A DNA stretch of 62,848 bases from Myxococcales bacterium (GCA_020431405.1 JAGQIK010000052.1:1-62848); one strand, 5' to 3'. Numbered from the stretch's first letter, positions 35,416 to 44,258 are shown. Made by a program: numbers and translations. Notes: generated from the letters alone by a model not told the origin.

Positions 35416-38400
35416 GGCGTTTGGCCTCCTCGTCGCTGAACGTCGACGCGCGCTGGTCTTTGATCAGGTGCCGCCCCTCGGACAGCTTGCCAAAGACGTA
35501 ATAGAGGCCCGGCACGATCAGCACGCCGAACACGGTGCCGAAGAGCATGCCGCCGAGCGCCGACCAGCCGATGGTGTGGTTGGCCACGGCGCCGGGGCCT
35601 TTGGCCACGACCAGCGGCACGAGACCGGCGATGAAGGCAAACGACGTCATCAGGATCGCGCGGAAACGCACGCGCGCGCCCTCGACCGCCGCCTCGAAGA
35701 CCGTCGCGCCTTGGTTGTGCTTCTGCACGGCGAACTCGACGATCAGCACGGCGTTCTTACCGAGCAGGCCGACGAGCATCACCAGGCCGACCTGCGCGTA
35801 GATGTCGTTGGCCAGGCCGAAGACCTTGAGCAGCAAGAACGAGCCGAAGATGCCCACCGGCAGCGAGAGCACCACCGCCAGCGGCAGCAGGAAGCTCTCG
35901 TACTGCGCCGCGAGCACCATGTAGACGAACAGGATCACGATCAGGAAGATGTAGAGCGCCTCGTTGCCGCGCGCCGCCTGGTCGAAGGACAGACCCTCCC
36001 AGGCGATGTCGTAGCCGCGCGGCAGCGTCTTCTTGGCCACCTCGCGGATGATCTTGATCGCGTCACCGCTGGTGTAACCCTTGGCGGGCACACCGCGGAT
36101 CGCCGAAGAGGTGTAGAGGTTGTAGCGCGTGATCTCGTTGGGCCCCTGCGTCTTCTTCATCTTCATGAAGGCCGAGTAGGGCACCATCTTGCCGCGGTCG
36201 TTCTTGACGAAGAACTTCATGATGTCCGACGGCGCGCGCCGAAACTGCGGCGCCGCCTGGGTGTAGACCTTGAAGAAGCGGCCGAAGCGGATGAAGCCCT
36301 GCTCGTAGGTGCTGCCGATCAGGATGTCGAGGTTCTCCATCGCGCGGCCGATGGAGACGCCCTTCTGCATCGCCAGCCGCGGGTCGAAGATCAGCTCGTA
36401 CTGCGGGTAGTTGGCGGCGAAGAAAGTGAACAGGCCGGTGAGCTCCTTGCGCTTGCGCAGCGCAGCCATGAACTGATCGTTGACCTTGGCGAAGGCGTGG
36501 TAGTCGGCGCTGTTGGTCTTGTCGAGCAGGCGCAGCGCGAAGCCGCCCGCCGCGCCGTAGCCGGGCACCGCCGGCGGCTCGAAGTACTCGATGATGGCGC
36601 CGATGTCCTTGGTCTTGTGCTCGAGCTCCTCGATGATCTGCTGCACCGTTCGCGAGCGCTTGGACCAGTCCTTGAGGTTGATCAAGCACGTGCCGGCGTT
36701 GGAGCCGCGACCCTCGGTGAGGATCTCGTAGCCGGCCAGCGACGAGACCGACTTCACGCCTTCGACCTTGTGCGCGATCTCCTGCAGCCGGCGCGAGATC
36801 TCGTTGGTGCGCTCGAGCGTGGAGCCGGGCGGCGTCTGGATGATGGCGTAGATGATGCCCTGGTCCTCGTTGGGGATGAAACCCGAGGGCAGCACCTTGT
36901 TGATCGAGAAGATGCCGTAGCCGAACAGGCCGAGCACAGCGAACGTCACCACGCGCCGGTGCACGATCAGCCGCAGCAACCCGACGTACTTGTCGGTGGA
37001 TTTTTCGAAGCCGCGGTTGAACGCGTCGAGCAGGAAGCGGATCGGCGAGCGCCGCTTGGGTTTTCCGTGCGCCGTCTGCTTGAGGATCATCGCGCACAGC
37101 ACGGGCGTGACCGTCAGCGCGACGAGGCCGGAGAGCACGATCGAGGTCGCCATCGTGATCGAGAACTGCCGGTAGAAGATGCCTACCGGCCCGCTCATGA
37201 AGGCCACCGGCACGAACACCGCTGCCATGGCGAAGGTGATGGCGATGACAGCGCCGCTGATCTCGCCCAGCACGACCTTGACCGCCTCGTAGGGCGTGAG
37301 GTCTTCCTCGTGCATCTTGGTGTGCACCGCCTCGACGACGACGATCGCGTTGTCGACGACGATGCCGATGGCGAGCACCAGCGCGAAGAGCGTGATGAGG
37401 TTGATCGTCAGACCGAACAGCTGCATGAAGGCGAACGCGCCGATCAGCGAGATCGGCACGGCTAACGTCGGTATCAGCGTCGAGCGCCAGTCGCCGAGGA
37501 AGATGAACACCACCAGCGCGACGAGCACGAACGCCTCGCCGAGCGTGTGCAGCACCTTCTCGATCGACGCGTCGAGGAACTTCGAGACGTCGTAGCTGAT
37601 CTGGTATTTCATGCCCGGCGGGAACGTCTTGCGCTCGAGCTCTTTGAGCTTGGCCTTGACCTTGGCGATGACGTCGCGCGCGTTGCTGCCGTAGGACTGC
37701 TTGAGCACGATGGCCGCCGACGGGCGGCCGCTGAGGTTGGAGTAGATGTCGAAGAACTCGCTGCCGAGCTCGACCTTGGCGACGTCGCCGAGCCGCAGCA
37801 CCTCGCCGTCGGCGTTGGCGCGGATGACGATGTTGCGGTACTGCTCGGGCTTGTTGAAGCGGCCCTTGTAGATCAGCACGTACTCGAGCGCCTGCGAGCG
37901 CTTGCCCGAGCTGCGCCCGGTGCGGCCTGGGCGGCCGATGATGCTCTGCTCGTTGATCGCCTCCATGACCTCTTTGATCGAGACCTTGTAGGCGCGCATG
38001 CGGTCGGGGTCGAGCCAGATGCGCATCGCGTACTGGCGGCTGCCGAGGATGCGCGCGCGGCCGACGCCCTTGATGCGCTTGAGCTCGGCGAGCAGGTTCA
38101 CGTTGGCAAAGTTGTAGAGGAACTTCTCGTCGGCGTGCTTATCGGTGCTGAACAGGTTGATGTACATCAGCATGCTCGGCTGCACGCGCGAGACGACCAC
38201 GCCCTCGCGCTGCACCAGCGGCGGCAGCCGGTTGAGCACGCGGTCGACGCGGTTCTTGACGTTGACGACGGCGCGGTTGGGATCGGTGCCGAGGTCGAAG
38301 ATGACCTGGATCGTCGCCTCGCCGGCGCTGGTGGCGTCGGAGATGAGGTACTTCATGCCCTGCACGCCGTTGATCGAGCGCTCGAGCGGGATCAGCGTCG

Positions 38401-38578
38401 AGCGCACGAGCACGTCGGCGCTGGCGCCCGGATAGGCGATGGCGACGATGACGCGCGGCGGGGCGATCTTCGGAAACTGCGAGACCGGTCGCTCGCCGAT
38501 GGCGAGCAGCCCGAGAAGGATGTGCAGCAGCGCCACCATGATGGCGAGCACGGGGCGGTGTAGGAATCGACTAAACAT
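35402..38578 (-). CDS. RND efflux inner membrane transporter (HAE-1/AcrB family)
   Basis: The 1058-residue protein has the twelve-helix RND architecture with two large periplasmic loops. It has N-terminal MFSRFLHRPVLAIMVALLHILLG, YPGASADVLVRSTLIPLE, and FMQLFGLTINLITLFALVLAIGIVVDNAIVVVEAV in the TM4 region. It also has MSGPVGIFYRQFSITMATSIVLSGLVALT and the TM10 region LLGKNAVLIVEFA. The TM4 pair that is Asp-Asp in AcrB is Asp-Asn here, and the TM10 Lys is kept. The VEAVHTKMHEED-type segment resembles RND proteins I recall from Bacteroidetes. It works with the adaptor encoded 5 bases upstream and the channel encoded downstream, probably exporting hydrophobic toxic compounds. Confidence 0.95.
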   Translation of the reverse strand: MFSRFLHRPVLAIMVALLHILLGLLAIGERPVSQFPKIAPPRVIVAIAYPGASADVLVRSTLIPLERSINGVQGMKYLISDATSAGEATIQVIFDLGTDPNRAVVNVKNRVDRVLNRLPPLVQREGVVVSRVQPSMLMYINLFSTDKHADEKFLYNFANVNLLAELKRIKGVGRARILGSRQYAMRIWLDPDRMRAYKVSIKEVMEAINEQSIIGRPGRTGRSSGKRSQALEYVLIYKGRFNKPEQYRNIVIRANADGEVLRLGDVAKVELGSEFFDIYSNLSGRPSAAIVLKQSYGSNARDVIAKVKAKLKELERKTFPPGMKYQISYDVSKFLDASIEKVLHTLGEAFVLVALVVFIFLGDWRSTLIPTLAVPISLIGAFAFMQLFGLTINLITLFALVLAIGIVVDNAIVVVEAVHTKMHEEDLTPYEAVKVVLGEISGAVIAITFAMAAVFVPVAFMSGPVGIFYRQFSITMATSIVLSGLVALTVTPVLCAMILKQTAHGKPKRRSPIRFLLDAFNRGFEKSTDKYVGLLRLIVHRRVVTFAVLGLFGYGIFSINKVLPSGFIPNEDQGIIYAIIQTPPGSTLERTNEISRRLQEIAHKVEGVKSVSSLAGYEILTEGRGSNAGTCLINLKDWSKRSRTVQQIIEELEHKTKDIGAIIEYFEPPAVPGYGAAGGFALRLLDKTNSADYHAFAKVNDQFMAALRKRKELTGLFTFFAANYPQYELIFDPRLAMQKGVSIGRAMENLDILIGSTYEQGFIRFGRFFKVYTQAAPQFRRAPSDIMKFFVKNDRGKMVPYSAFMKMKKTQGPNEITRYNLYTSSAIRGVPAKGYTSGDAIKIIREVAKKTLPRGYDIAWEGLSFDQAARGNEALYIFLIVILFVYMVLAAQYESFLLPLAVVLSLPVGIFGSFLLLKVFGLANDIYAQVGLVMLVGLLGKNAVLIVEFAVQKHNQGATVFEAAVEGARVRFRAILMTSFAFIAGLVPLVVAKGPGAVANHTIGWSALGGMLFGTVFGVLIVPGLYYVFGKLSEGRHLIKDQRASTFSDEEAKRHVDG

Positions 38579-38583
38579 CGCGA

Positions 38584-39660
38584 TTAGCCCGCCGGGATGT
38601 CGAGGTGCGCGAGCACTTCTTTGGGGTGCTTGTAGACCGGCTCGATGTGCTCGCCGTTTTCAACGCGGCGCAGGCCCTCGAGCAAGATCTTCTCGCCCTC
38701 GCGCAGGCCCTTCTCGACGATATAGATGTGCGGCAGCTCCTCGTCGGCGACGAAGACCTGCCGCTGCCTGACGGCGTTCTTTTCATCGACGACGAAGACG
38801 TACTTCTTGGTCAGCAGCTCGAAGGTCGTCTTCTGCGGGATCAGCAGCGCGTTCTTGACCGGGATGTCCATCAGGACGCGTCCGGTCTGGCCATGGCGCA
38901 GCAAGCGCTTGGGGTTGGGGAACGTCGCGCGGAAGGCGATGTTGCCGGTCTCGTTGTTGAAGTCGGCCTCGATGGTCGAGATCGCGCCCTTGTGGTCGAA
39001 GACCTTGTCGTTGGCCATCTGCAGCCGCACCTCGGCGTGCCCCTGCGCGCGCTGGCGCTGCTTGTAGTCGAGGTAGTCGGCTTCGCTGACGTTGAAGTAG
39101 ACCCACATCTTGCTGTTGTCAGACAGCGTGGTGAGCAGCTCGCTCTCGCCGACGAGGCTGCCGCGCCGCACACGCAGCCTGCCCACGATGCCGGCGAAGG
39201 GCGCGCGGATCTCGGTGAACTTGAGGTGCACCTTGGCGAGCTTCATCGCGGCACGCGCCTTGGCGCGCTTGGCGGCGGCGAGCGCGAGCTCGTTGGGCGA
39301 GACGACCTTGTGGTCGGCCAGCTTCTTGGTGTTCTGGTACTCGATCTGCGCGAACTGCGCCTCGGCCTCGGCCTTGGCGTATTCGGCACGGTACAGCGCC
39401 GGCAGGATCTGATAGAGCCGCTGGCCCTTCTTCACCACTTGGCCTTCGTCGACGAAGATGCGCTGCAGGTAGCCCTTCTCCAGGGCGCGCACTTCGATGT
39501 GCCGGATCGACTTGATCTGGCAGACGTAGTCCTTGGTCGTCATCACGTCGCGTCGCAGCGGCTTGGTGACGAGGAACTTGGCCTTCTCTTTGTGGTGATG
39601 CTCTTCGTGATGGCAGCTCGCGAGCGCGAGCAGCCCGACGCACGTCAGTGCTCTCTTCAT
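38584..39660 (-). CDS. RND efflux periplasmic adaptor (membrane fusion) lipoprotein
   Basis: The 358-residue protein has lipobox LASC (Cys16) followed immediately by His-His-Glu-Glu-His-His-His. The adaptor fold follows: VKSIRHIEVRALEKGYLQRIFVDEGQVVKKGQRLYQI in pieces (lipoyl half), a helical hairpin of Ala/Lys-rich helices, FTEIRAPFAGIVGRLRVRRGSLVG (second lipoyl half) and beta-barrel plus membrane-proximal strands. It links inner pump and outer channel. Placement first in the three-gene operon is usual. The His-rich mature N-terminus could bind a metal ion and hints at a metal-related role, but the pump itself is of the HAE-1 type. Confidence 0.92.
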   Translation of the reverse strand: MKRALTCVGLLALASCHHEEHHHKEKAKFLVTKPLRRDVMTTKDYVCQIKSIRHIEVRALEKGYLQRIFVDEGQVVKKGQRLYQILPALYRAEYAKAEAEAQFAQIEYQNTKKLADHKVVSPNELALAAAKRAKARAAMKLAKVHLKFTEIRAPFAGIVGRLRVRRGSLVGESELLTTLSDNSKMWVYFNVSEADYLDYKQRQRAQGHAEVRLQMANDKVFDHKGAISTIEADFNNETGNIAFRATFPNPKRLLRHGQTGRVLMDIPVKNALLIPQKTTFELLTKKYVFVVDEKNAVRQRQVFVADEELPHIYIVEKGLREGEKILLEGLRRVENGEHIEPVYKHPKEVLAHLDIPAG

Positions 39661-39759
39661 GACCTCTGCCTAACTGGTGTTCAGGTCCGGCAGACGGGCA
39701 CGCGCAGAACGCGCGCTCCGCGTCCGCCTACACGGCGCTCTAGTGCAGCAGCAGCGTGG

Positions 39760-40116
39760 CTAGGCGGAAGCGGGTGGGCCGCGGCAGAGGCCCGTGGGGA
39801 CGATCGTCTCGACGGCGCGGCCGGGCGCGGCGACGAGCAGACGCTGGGTCGGGGGGCAGGTCGTCTGTGGTGCAGCGAGCGCGAGCGTGCCGGCGGCGGT
39901 CTCGCGCTGCGCCGACTCCTCGGAGTCGCTCTCGGAGGACTCGAGCGCGCCGAACAACGTGGTGACATGTCGGGCGTGGTGCGACGCCGGCGGGGTGAGC
40001 CAGTCTTGCTGGTGCGGCGTCGTCGACGCGCCGGGCGCGTTGGACGACGGCAGCGCGGCGCCTAGCAGGAGCAGCAACAACAAGAACGAACGAGAGCTGG
40101 CGGCGCTCATGACCAT
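39760..40116 (-). CDS. Hypothetical small secreted protein
   Basis: A possible 118-residue protein with a strong signal peptide (SFLLLLLLLGAALPSSNA). It has a Ser/Glu-rich middle (ESSESDSEESAQRE), one HHARH segment and two Cys residues near the C-terminus (TTCPPTQ and GLCRGPP) that could pair. Codon third positions are strongly G/C, as in other genes here, which supports coding. No Shine-Dalgarno site is obvious and no family is recognised. ATG 40116 or ATG 40110 may be the start. It lies between the efflux operon and the beta-ureidopropionase-like gene, divergent from the latter. Confidence 0.5.
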   Translation of the reverse strand: MVMSAASSRSFLLLLLLLGAALPSSNAPGASTTPHQQDWLTPPASHHARHVTTLFGALESSESDSEESAQRETAAGTLALAAPQTTCPPTQRLLVAAPGRAVETIVPTGLCRGPPASA

Positions 40117-40239
40117 TGTCAGGTTGTTACATGCTCCCGATTCCTGGGAGAGTCAAGTCCAGCGAGGCGACATTGATCCTGCACGGGCGGGCGCCTCTCG
40201 GATAGTGTAGTCGCTATATCGACCGAAACGGGGAGCACC

Positions 40240-41514
40240 GTGCCCACCAAGACCGAACTCGAGAGCCTCGAGAGCCTGCTTCGCAAACTGCCCGAAGCAG
40301 ATCAGGCCGAGGCGTTCCGCATCCTCTACGGCAACATGCCCGCGACGCTCGAAGTGCCCGAAGCGGCGGCCACGCTCGCGAAAGAGCACGACTTCGACGC
40401 CGCGCTGTACCGCTTCGAGGCCGCCAAGGAGCAGCGCCGTCCGCCGCGTATCGTGCGGGTCGGCGTGATCCAAACGCGGATCGTCGAGCCCACCGACGCG
40501 CCCGTGCAAAAGCAGTTCGACGCCATCTGCCAGCGCACCGAGAAGCTGGCGCACGCCGCCGGCGCCATGGGCTGCAACGTGCTCGGCCTGCAGGAGGCGT
40601 GGACCATGCCGTTCGCCTTCTGCACGCGCGAGAAGCACCCCTGGCTGGAGTTCGCTGAGCCCATCGACGGGCCGAGCACGCAGTTCCTCGCGCCGCTGGC
40701 GCGCCGCTACAACATGGTGATCGTCTCGCCGATCCTCGAGCGCGACGAAATCCACGGCGGCACGATCCACAACACGGCGGTGGTGATCAGCAACCGCGGC
40801 AGCGTCATCGGCTACCACCGCAAGAACCACATCCCGCGCGTCGGCGACTTCAACGAGTCGACGTATTATATGGAAGGGGACACGGGTCACCCAGTCTTCG
40901 CCACCGAGTTCGGCAACATCGGCATCAACATCTGCTACGGCCGCCACCATCCGCTCAACTGGCTGATGTTCGGACTCAACGGCGCCGAGATCGTCTTCAA
41001 CCCGTCGGCGACGGTGGGCGCGCTGTCCGAGCCGCTGTGGCCCATCGAGGCGCGCTGCGCGTCGATCGCCAACAACTACTTCACCTGCGCCATCAACCGC
41101 ATCGGCACCGAGAGCTTCCCCAACGCCTTCACCTCCGGTGACGGCAAGGAAGCGCACCACGACTTTGGCCACTTCTATGGCTCGAGCTACGTGACGGCCC
41201 CCGACGGCGGGCGCTCGCCGGGCCTTTCACGTACGCGCGACGGCGTGCAGGTTTGCGAGATCGACCTCAACCACTGCCGCCAGGTGCGAGACAAGTGGGG
41301 CTTCCAGATGACGCAGCGGCTGCGCGAGTACGCCCACTCGCTGAGCGTCGCCTCGTCGCCGGCGTTTCGCCCGCAGATCGTCGCTGACGCCCCGACACAG
41401 CTCGGCCCAGGCAGCGCCGACGCGCGCGTGGTGCGCGCCAACCAGACGCCGCCGCCGCAGCTCGGCGCCCCGCCGCGGCAGCTCACGTCGGGCCCGCCGC
41501 GCGACGGCGAGTGA
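40240..41514 (+). CDS. Beta-ureidopropionase-like nitrilase-superfamily amidohydrolase
   Basis: The 424-residue protein closely matches the animal beta-ureidopropionase (N-carbamoyl-beta-alanine amidohydrolase) as I remember it. The match includes its N-terminal extension (ILYGN..., [14 protein letters not shown]), [20 protein letters not shown], the block [45 protein letters not shown] and FTSGDGK. Catalytic residues are Glu119, Lys195 and Cys232. The enzyme releases beta-alanine, CO2 and ammonia in the last step of reductive pyrimidine breakdown. No dihydropyrimidinase or dehydrogenase is encoded nearby. A Pro-rich tail of about 40 residues is extra. GTG 40240 has GGGGAG four bases upstream. 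Confidence 0.93.
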   Translation: MPTKTELESLESLLRKLPEADQAEAFRILYGNMPATLEVPEAAATLAKEHDFDAALYRFEAAKEQRRPPRIVRVGVIQTRIVEPTDAPVQKQFDAICQRTEKLAHAAGAMGCNVLGLQEAWTMPFAFCTREKHPWLEFAEPIDGPSTQFLAPLARRYNMVIVSPILERDEIHGGTIHNTAVVISNRGSVIGYHRKNHIPRVGDFNESTYYMEGDTGHPVFATEFGNIGINICYGRHHPLNWLMFGLNGAEIVFNPSATVGALSEPLWPIEARCASIANNYFTCAINRIGTESFPNAFTSGDGKEAHHDFGHFYGSSYVTAPDGGRSPGLSRTRDGVQVCEIDLNHCRQVRDKWGFQMTQRLREYAHSLSVASSPAFRPQIVADAPTQLGPGSADARVVRANQTPPPQLGAPPRQLTSGPPRDGE

Positions 41515-41521
41515 GGATGGC

Positions 41522-42235
41522 CTAGCGCCGCTCGGCGTCGCCTAGATCGGCGGCGCGCGCGCGGCCAGGCAGCTCGCGCGTCGCCGGCGCCGTGTACTCG
41601 GCGGCCGGCGGCACGTCGACATCGACGAGCGCCTCGCCGCTGGCCGGCAGATCGAAGGTCACGCTGAAGGTGCGCCCCGCGCGGCAGCGCTCGGCGATCG
41701 GGCTGTAGAAGCCCCAGTTGTTGTAGTAGCTCGGCTCGCTCGGCGGCTCCGACAGCACGCCGAACGTCGCGACGTAGCGTCCCGGCGGCAGGTGCACGCT
41801 GGTCCACATGGTCGCCGGCTCGATGCCGCGACCCCAGACGGTGCAGTCGGCGCAGCCCTGATAGGTCTGCACGACGCGGCCATCCCAGACGAAGTCGGAG
41901 CCGTCGGCGCGCACCGCGTTGACGGCGTGCGGCGGCGGCGGCGGCGCGCCCTCGCACTGCGGCGCGTAGGGCGCGACCGTGTGCGCGTTGCTGATCGTGA
42001 ATGGGCTACAGAACATACCGACGGTGATCACGTAGGGCGCCGCGGACGTCTTGCTCGTAAAGCGAAAGCGCACGGTGCCGTCGGTGCTCGAGCCAGCGGG
42101 CTCGCGCGGCGTGCAGACGCCGGACTTGGAAACCGGCGCAGGCTGCAGCGGATCGTCGGTGTTGATGGGCTCCGGCCCACAGCCGATGGCGAGCAGCAGC
42201 GTGGCGGTCGTCGCGAGCGTGGTCGTCTTGAGCAT
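41522..42235 (-). CDS. Hypothetical lipoprotein
   Basis: The 237-residue protein has a signal peptide with lipobox LAIGC (Cys19). The mature part has several Cys (GVCTP, GMFCSP, PQCEG, YQGCADC, AERCRAG) likely forming disulphides, and mainly beta composition (RFRFTSKTSAAPYVITVGMF, VHLPPGRYVATFGVL, FSVTFDLPASGEALVDVDVP). This suggests an extracytoplasmic beta-sandwich. No family is recognised. The ribosome site AAGGGG lies about seven bases before ATG 42235, inside a small hairpin (listed separately). The stop lies 7 bases from the end of the converging beta-ureidopropionase-like gene. Confidence 0.8.
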   Translation of the reverse strand: MLKTTTLATTATLLLAIGCGPEPINTDDPLQPAPVSKSGVCTPREPAGSSTDGTVRFRFTSKTSAAPYVITVGMFCSPFTISNAHTVAPYAPQCEGAPPPPPHAVNAVRADGSDFVWDGRVVQTYQGCADCTVWGRGIEPATMWTSVHLPPGRYVATFGVLSEPPSEPSYYNNWGFYSPIAERCRAGRTFSVTFDLPASGEALVDVDVPPAAEYTAPATRELPGRARAADLGDAERR

Positions 42236-42241
42236 CGGTGT

Positions 42242-42255
42242 CCCCTTTTCAGGGG
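42242..42255 (-). promoter_or_regulatory. Hairpin covering the ribosome site of the 42235 lipoprotein gene
   Basis: Read on the minus strand, the leader contains CCCCT-GAAA-AGGGG, a perfect five-pair stem closed by a GNRA-type tetraloop. The 3' arm AGGGG with the preceding A is the Shine-Dalgarno sequence of the lipoprotein gene, so folding would hide the ribosome site. An outer CGG/CCG pairing with a small bulge could extend the stem. Such a small element could act thermally or simply be coincidental. Confidence 0.45.
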
Positions 42256-42337
42256 CCGAGCAAGAGCACGCGCCATACCAGCGCGACAGCTACGCGATCA
42301 CAGGAAGTTAGCCGTCAAGCGGCACGTGCCAGGTGTG

Positions 42338-43222
42338 TCATGGCCTGTGCCAGTCGCGCAGGAAGATGGTCAGGAGCTCGTTGCGCGACTTGGCGCCCAG
42401 CAGCTCGAGGACCTCGGCTTGCAGCGCCTTGACGCTGTGAACGCTGAGCGACAACAGCTTGGCGATGCTCGCTGCCGATCGATTGAGCAACATGTAGTCG
42501 AGCACGGTGCGCTGCTCGTCCGAGAGGCCCGCCGACCTGGCGACGTGTTCGCAGCGTGCGCGCGCTAGCGACGCGACGACGTCGGCGCGCACGTGGCGCA
42601 CGCGCACGTGGCAACACCAATCCAGTTGCGTCGCGGTGAGGCTCTTGTAGCGCTCGGTCTCTTCGTCGAAGTAGACCACCGGCGTGTTGGCTCGCGCCGG
42701 GCATCGCGAGCAGGGCGACGTTCTGCCGAAGAGGACCTCGTGGCAGGACTCGCCGGCGAGCTGCTCGATCTCGACCCCGCCGACGGACACGCGCACCAGG
42801 CGCCCGAAGTCGGCTGCCGTGGTGGTGACGAGATAGTCGATGTCGGCGGTGCGCGCGTCGGAGGGTCTGGGGATCGGCTCGCTGCGCTTGATCGTCACCA
42901 GCAGCGCGCTGGCGAGTATGCGCATCTCGACATCGATGCGCAGACGACGTCCGCGCCGGGGAGCGAACGGCAGCTGGCAGCGCGTCACGACGCCCATCAA
43001 GCCGGCGGTAAAGATCTGTCGGTCGGTGCTGCGTCTTTCGGGCAGCGAGAAGACGCCTGGCCAGCGCGTGCCTTCGATGTCTTCGCGGTGAGCGCCTGCG
43101 ACGCCTTCGAAGGCCTGATTGGCCAACATGATGGTGTGGTCGGTCGCGAGGATGGCCACGGGGTTCCTGTCGCGCTCGACGAGCAGTCGCAGCGCGACCG
43201 GCACCGTCTCGACTGCACGCAT
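42338..43222 (-). CDS. PAS-LuxR transcriptional regulator with cysteine cluster
   Basis: The 294-residue protein has an N-terminal PAS-like domain (NPVAILATDHTIMLANQAFEGVAG). A central segment has the motif CHEVLFGRTSPCSRCPA near residue 160-176, with three Cys in the pattern C-x(10)-C-x2-C-P. The C-terminal LuxR HTH is LSDEQRTVLDYMLLNRSAASIAKLLSLSVHSVKALQAEVLELLG. The cysteine motif (GxxCxxxxxGrxxPCxxCP) occurs after PAS domains in other sensors and may respond to redox or bind metal. It is a paralogue of the 43319-44230 protein, downstream on the same strand with a 96-base gap. Confidence 0.87.
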   Translation of the reverse strand: MRAVETVPVALRLLVERDRNPVAILATDHTIMLANQAFEGVAGAHREDIEGTRWPGVFSLPERRSTDRQIFTAGLMGVVTRCQLPFAPRRGRRLRIDVEMRILASALLVTIKRSEPIPRPSDARTADIDYLVTTTAADFGRLVRVSVGGVEIEQLAGESCHEVLFGRTSPCSRCPARANTPVVYFDEETERYKSLTATQLDWCCHVRVRHVRADVVASLARARCEHVARSAGLSDEQRTVLDYMLLNRSAASIAKLLSLSVHSVKALQAEVLELLGAKSRNELLTIFLRDWHRP

Positions 43223-43279
43223 GTAGCTATCCTCCGGCCTTGTATGGTCACCAATACGCTCGACTATCCCCCTCCCATC

Positions 43280-43322
43280 TTGACGATGCGCGCGAGCGCA
43301 AAAAAAGATTCGTTCGCGTCAA
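43280..43322. repeat. Extended inverted repeat between paired PAS-LuxR genes
   Basis: TTGACG (43280-43285) and CGTCAA (43317-43322) form the outer arms. An inner GCGAGCG/CGTTCGC pairing with one wobble encloses an A-rich loop of 12 bases containing seven consecutive A. It overlaps the last codons of the upstream paralogue and lies about 60-100 bases upstream of the 43222 start. It may be an operator for one of these regulators or an RNA structure; it does not have the layout of a normal intrinsic terminator. Confidence 0.4.
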
Positions 43323-44230
43323 ACAAACACACGGAGCAGATCGAGGCGCGACTCGCAGCCCAGTTTCGCCAGCAGATTGGACTTGTGGTACTTCACGGTC
43401 CGTTGGCTGATGCCGAGCTCCGCAGCGATCTCGGGCATGGACAGCCCCCGAACGAGCGTCGCGAGAATCTCGCGCTCGCGCGGCGTCAACCCGGCTTTGC
43501 TGACCGTAGCGTCGAATCGCTGGTCGAGCAACGCGCTCGCTTCGTCGTCGCCGACGAGACGTGATCGAACGCGCGAGCGGTGAGCCTTTCGCTCGACCAC
43601 CTCGCTGATCCGGTAGCGTTGGTTGTTCGAGTCGTAGCGGGCCAGCGGGCCCGAGGCGATGGGACAGCCTTCGCACGGCTGCTTGCGACCGGCGAGCACG
43701 TAGTGGCAGCGTTGGCCGACGAGATCCCCTCGCGCTGCGCCGTCGACCACCACGCTGAGCAGCGTGCCGAAGTCGTCATCGTCATGTGTGACTTCGTACT
43801 CGAGCTCGGTGCTCTGCTCGACGGGCACGCCACGACGCGTGTGTACCTGGTCGACGGCGACGACGATGTTGTCGCCCATCCTCGTGGCGACGATATCTAC
43901 GCGGGCCGTGTCTTCCGCGGAGCACAGCAGGGCGGGCGAGCTCACCGTGGCGTCGTGCGGGACGGCTTCGAACGTCGCGGCTGTCGGCCTCCACGGGCTG
44001 GTGCTGCAAAAGAGCGAGAACCCTTCGAGCTCCTGGCAGTTGCGGCCGATCAGCGCGGCCATGGGCGGGTTGATCGCCACCACCTGCAAAGACGTGTTGA
44101 AGATGACGACGGGCTTGGGGTCTCGCTGTACGAGCGCGTGCAGGAGCGTGTCACGTGATTGCAATGATAGATCCCAGGTTCGCCTAGAAATATTGTAGGC
44201 GCTGAGAGACAGAAGTGTAGTGTGAATCAC
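43319..44230 (-). CDS. PAS-LuxR transcriptional regulator with cysteine cluster (paralogue)
   Basis: The 303-residue protein has the same plan as the 42338 gene product. It has a PAS-like start DPKPVVIFNTSLQVVAINPPMAALIG, the Cys motif RCHYVLAGRKQPCEGCPIA near residue 172-190, and a C-terminal LuxR HTH LTPREREILATLVRGLSMPEIAAELGISQRTVKYHKSNLLAKLG. The HTH is closer to the LuxR consensus than that of its partner. The start is uncertain: GTG 44230 opens the frame, but alignment with the paralogue suggests initiation could be at a TTG near 44164. It is divergent from the operon 44379-48079, with 148 bases between. Confidence 0.87.
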   Translation of the reverse strand: MIHTTLLSLSAYNISRRTWDLSLQSRDTLLHALVQRDPKPVVIFNTSLQVVAINPPMAALIGRNCQELEGFSLFCSTSPWRPTAATFEAVPHDATVSSPALLCSAEDTARVDIVATRMGDNIVVAVDQVHTRRGVPVEQSTELEYEVTHDDDDFGTLLSVVVDGAARGDLVGQRCHYVLAGRKQPCEGCPIASGPLARYDSNNQRYRISEVVERKAHRSRVRSRLVGDDEASALLDQRFDATVSKAGLTPREREILATLVRGLSMPEIAAELGISQRTVKYHKSNLLAKLGCESRLDLLRVFV

Positions 44231-44258
44231 TTAACTGGATCGCCACAAAATCACTGAC

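Noticed and set aside
35180-37465. A 761-codon plus-strand frame opposite the RND pump
   Set aside because: Antisense of an unmistakable RND transporter; composition is typical of shadow frames.
39794-40210. Plus-strand frame opposite the small secreted protein
   Set aside because: It lacks a signal peptide or conserved feature and conflicts with the better supported minus-strand frame; it also runs into the promoter region of the next gene.
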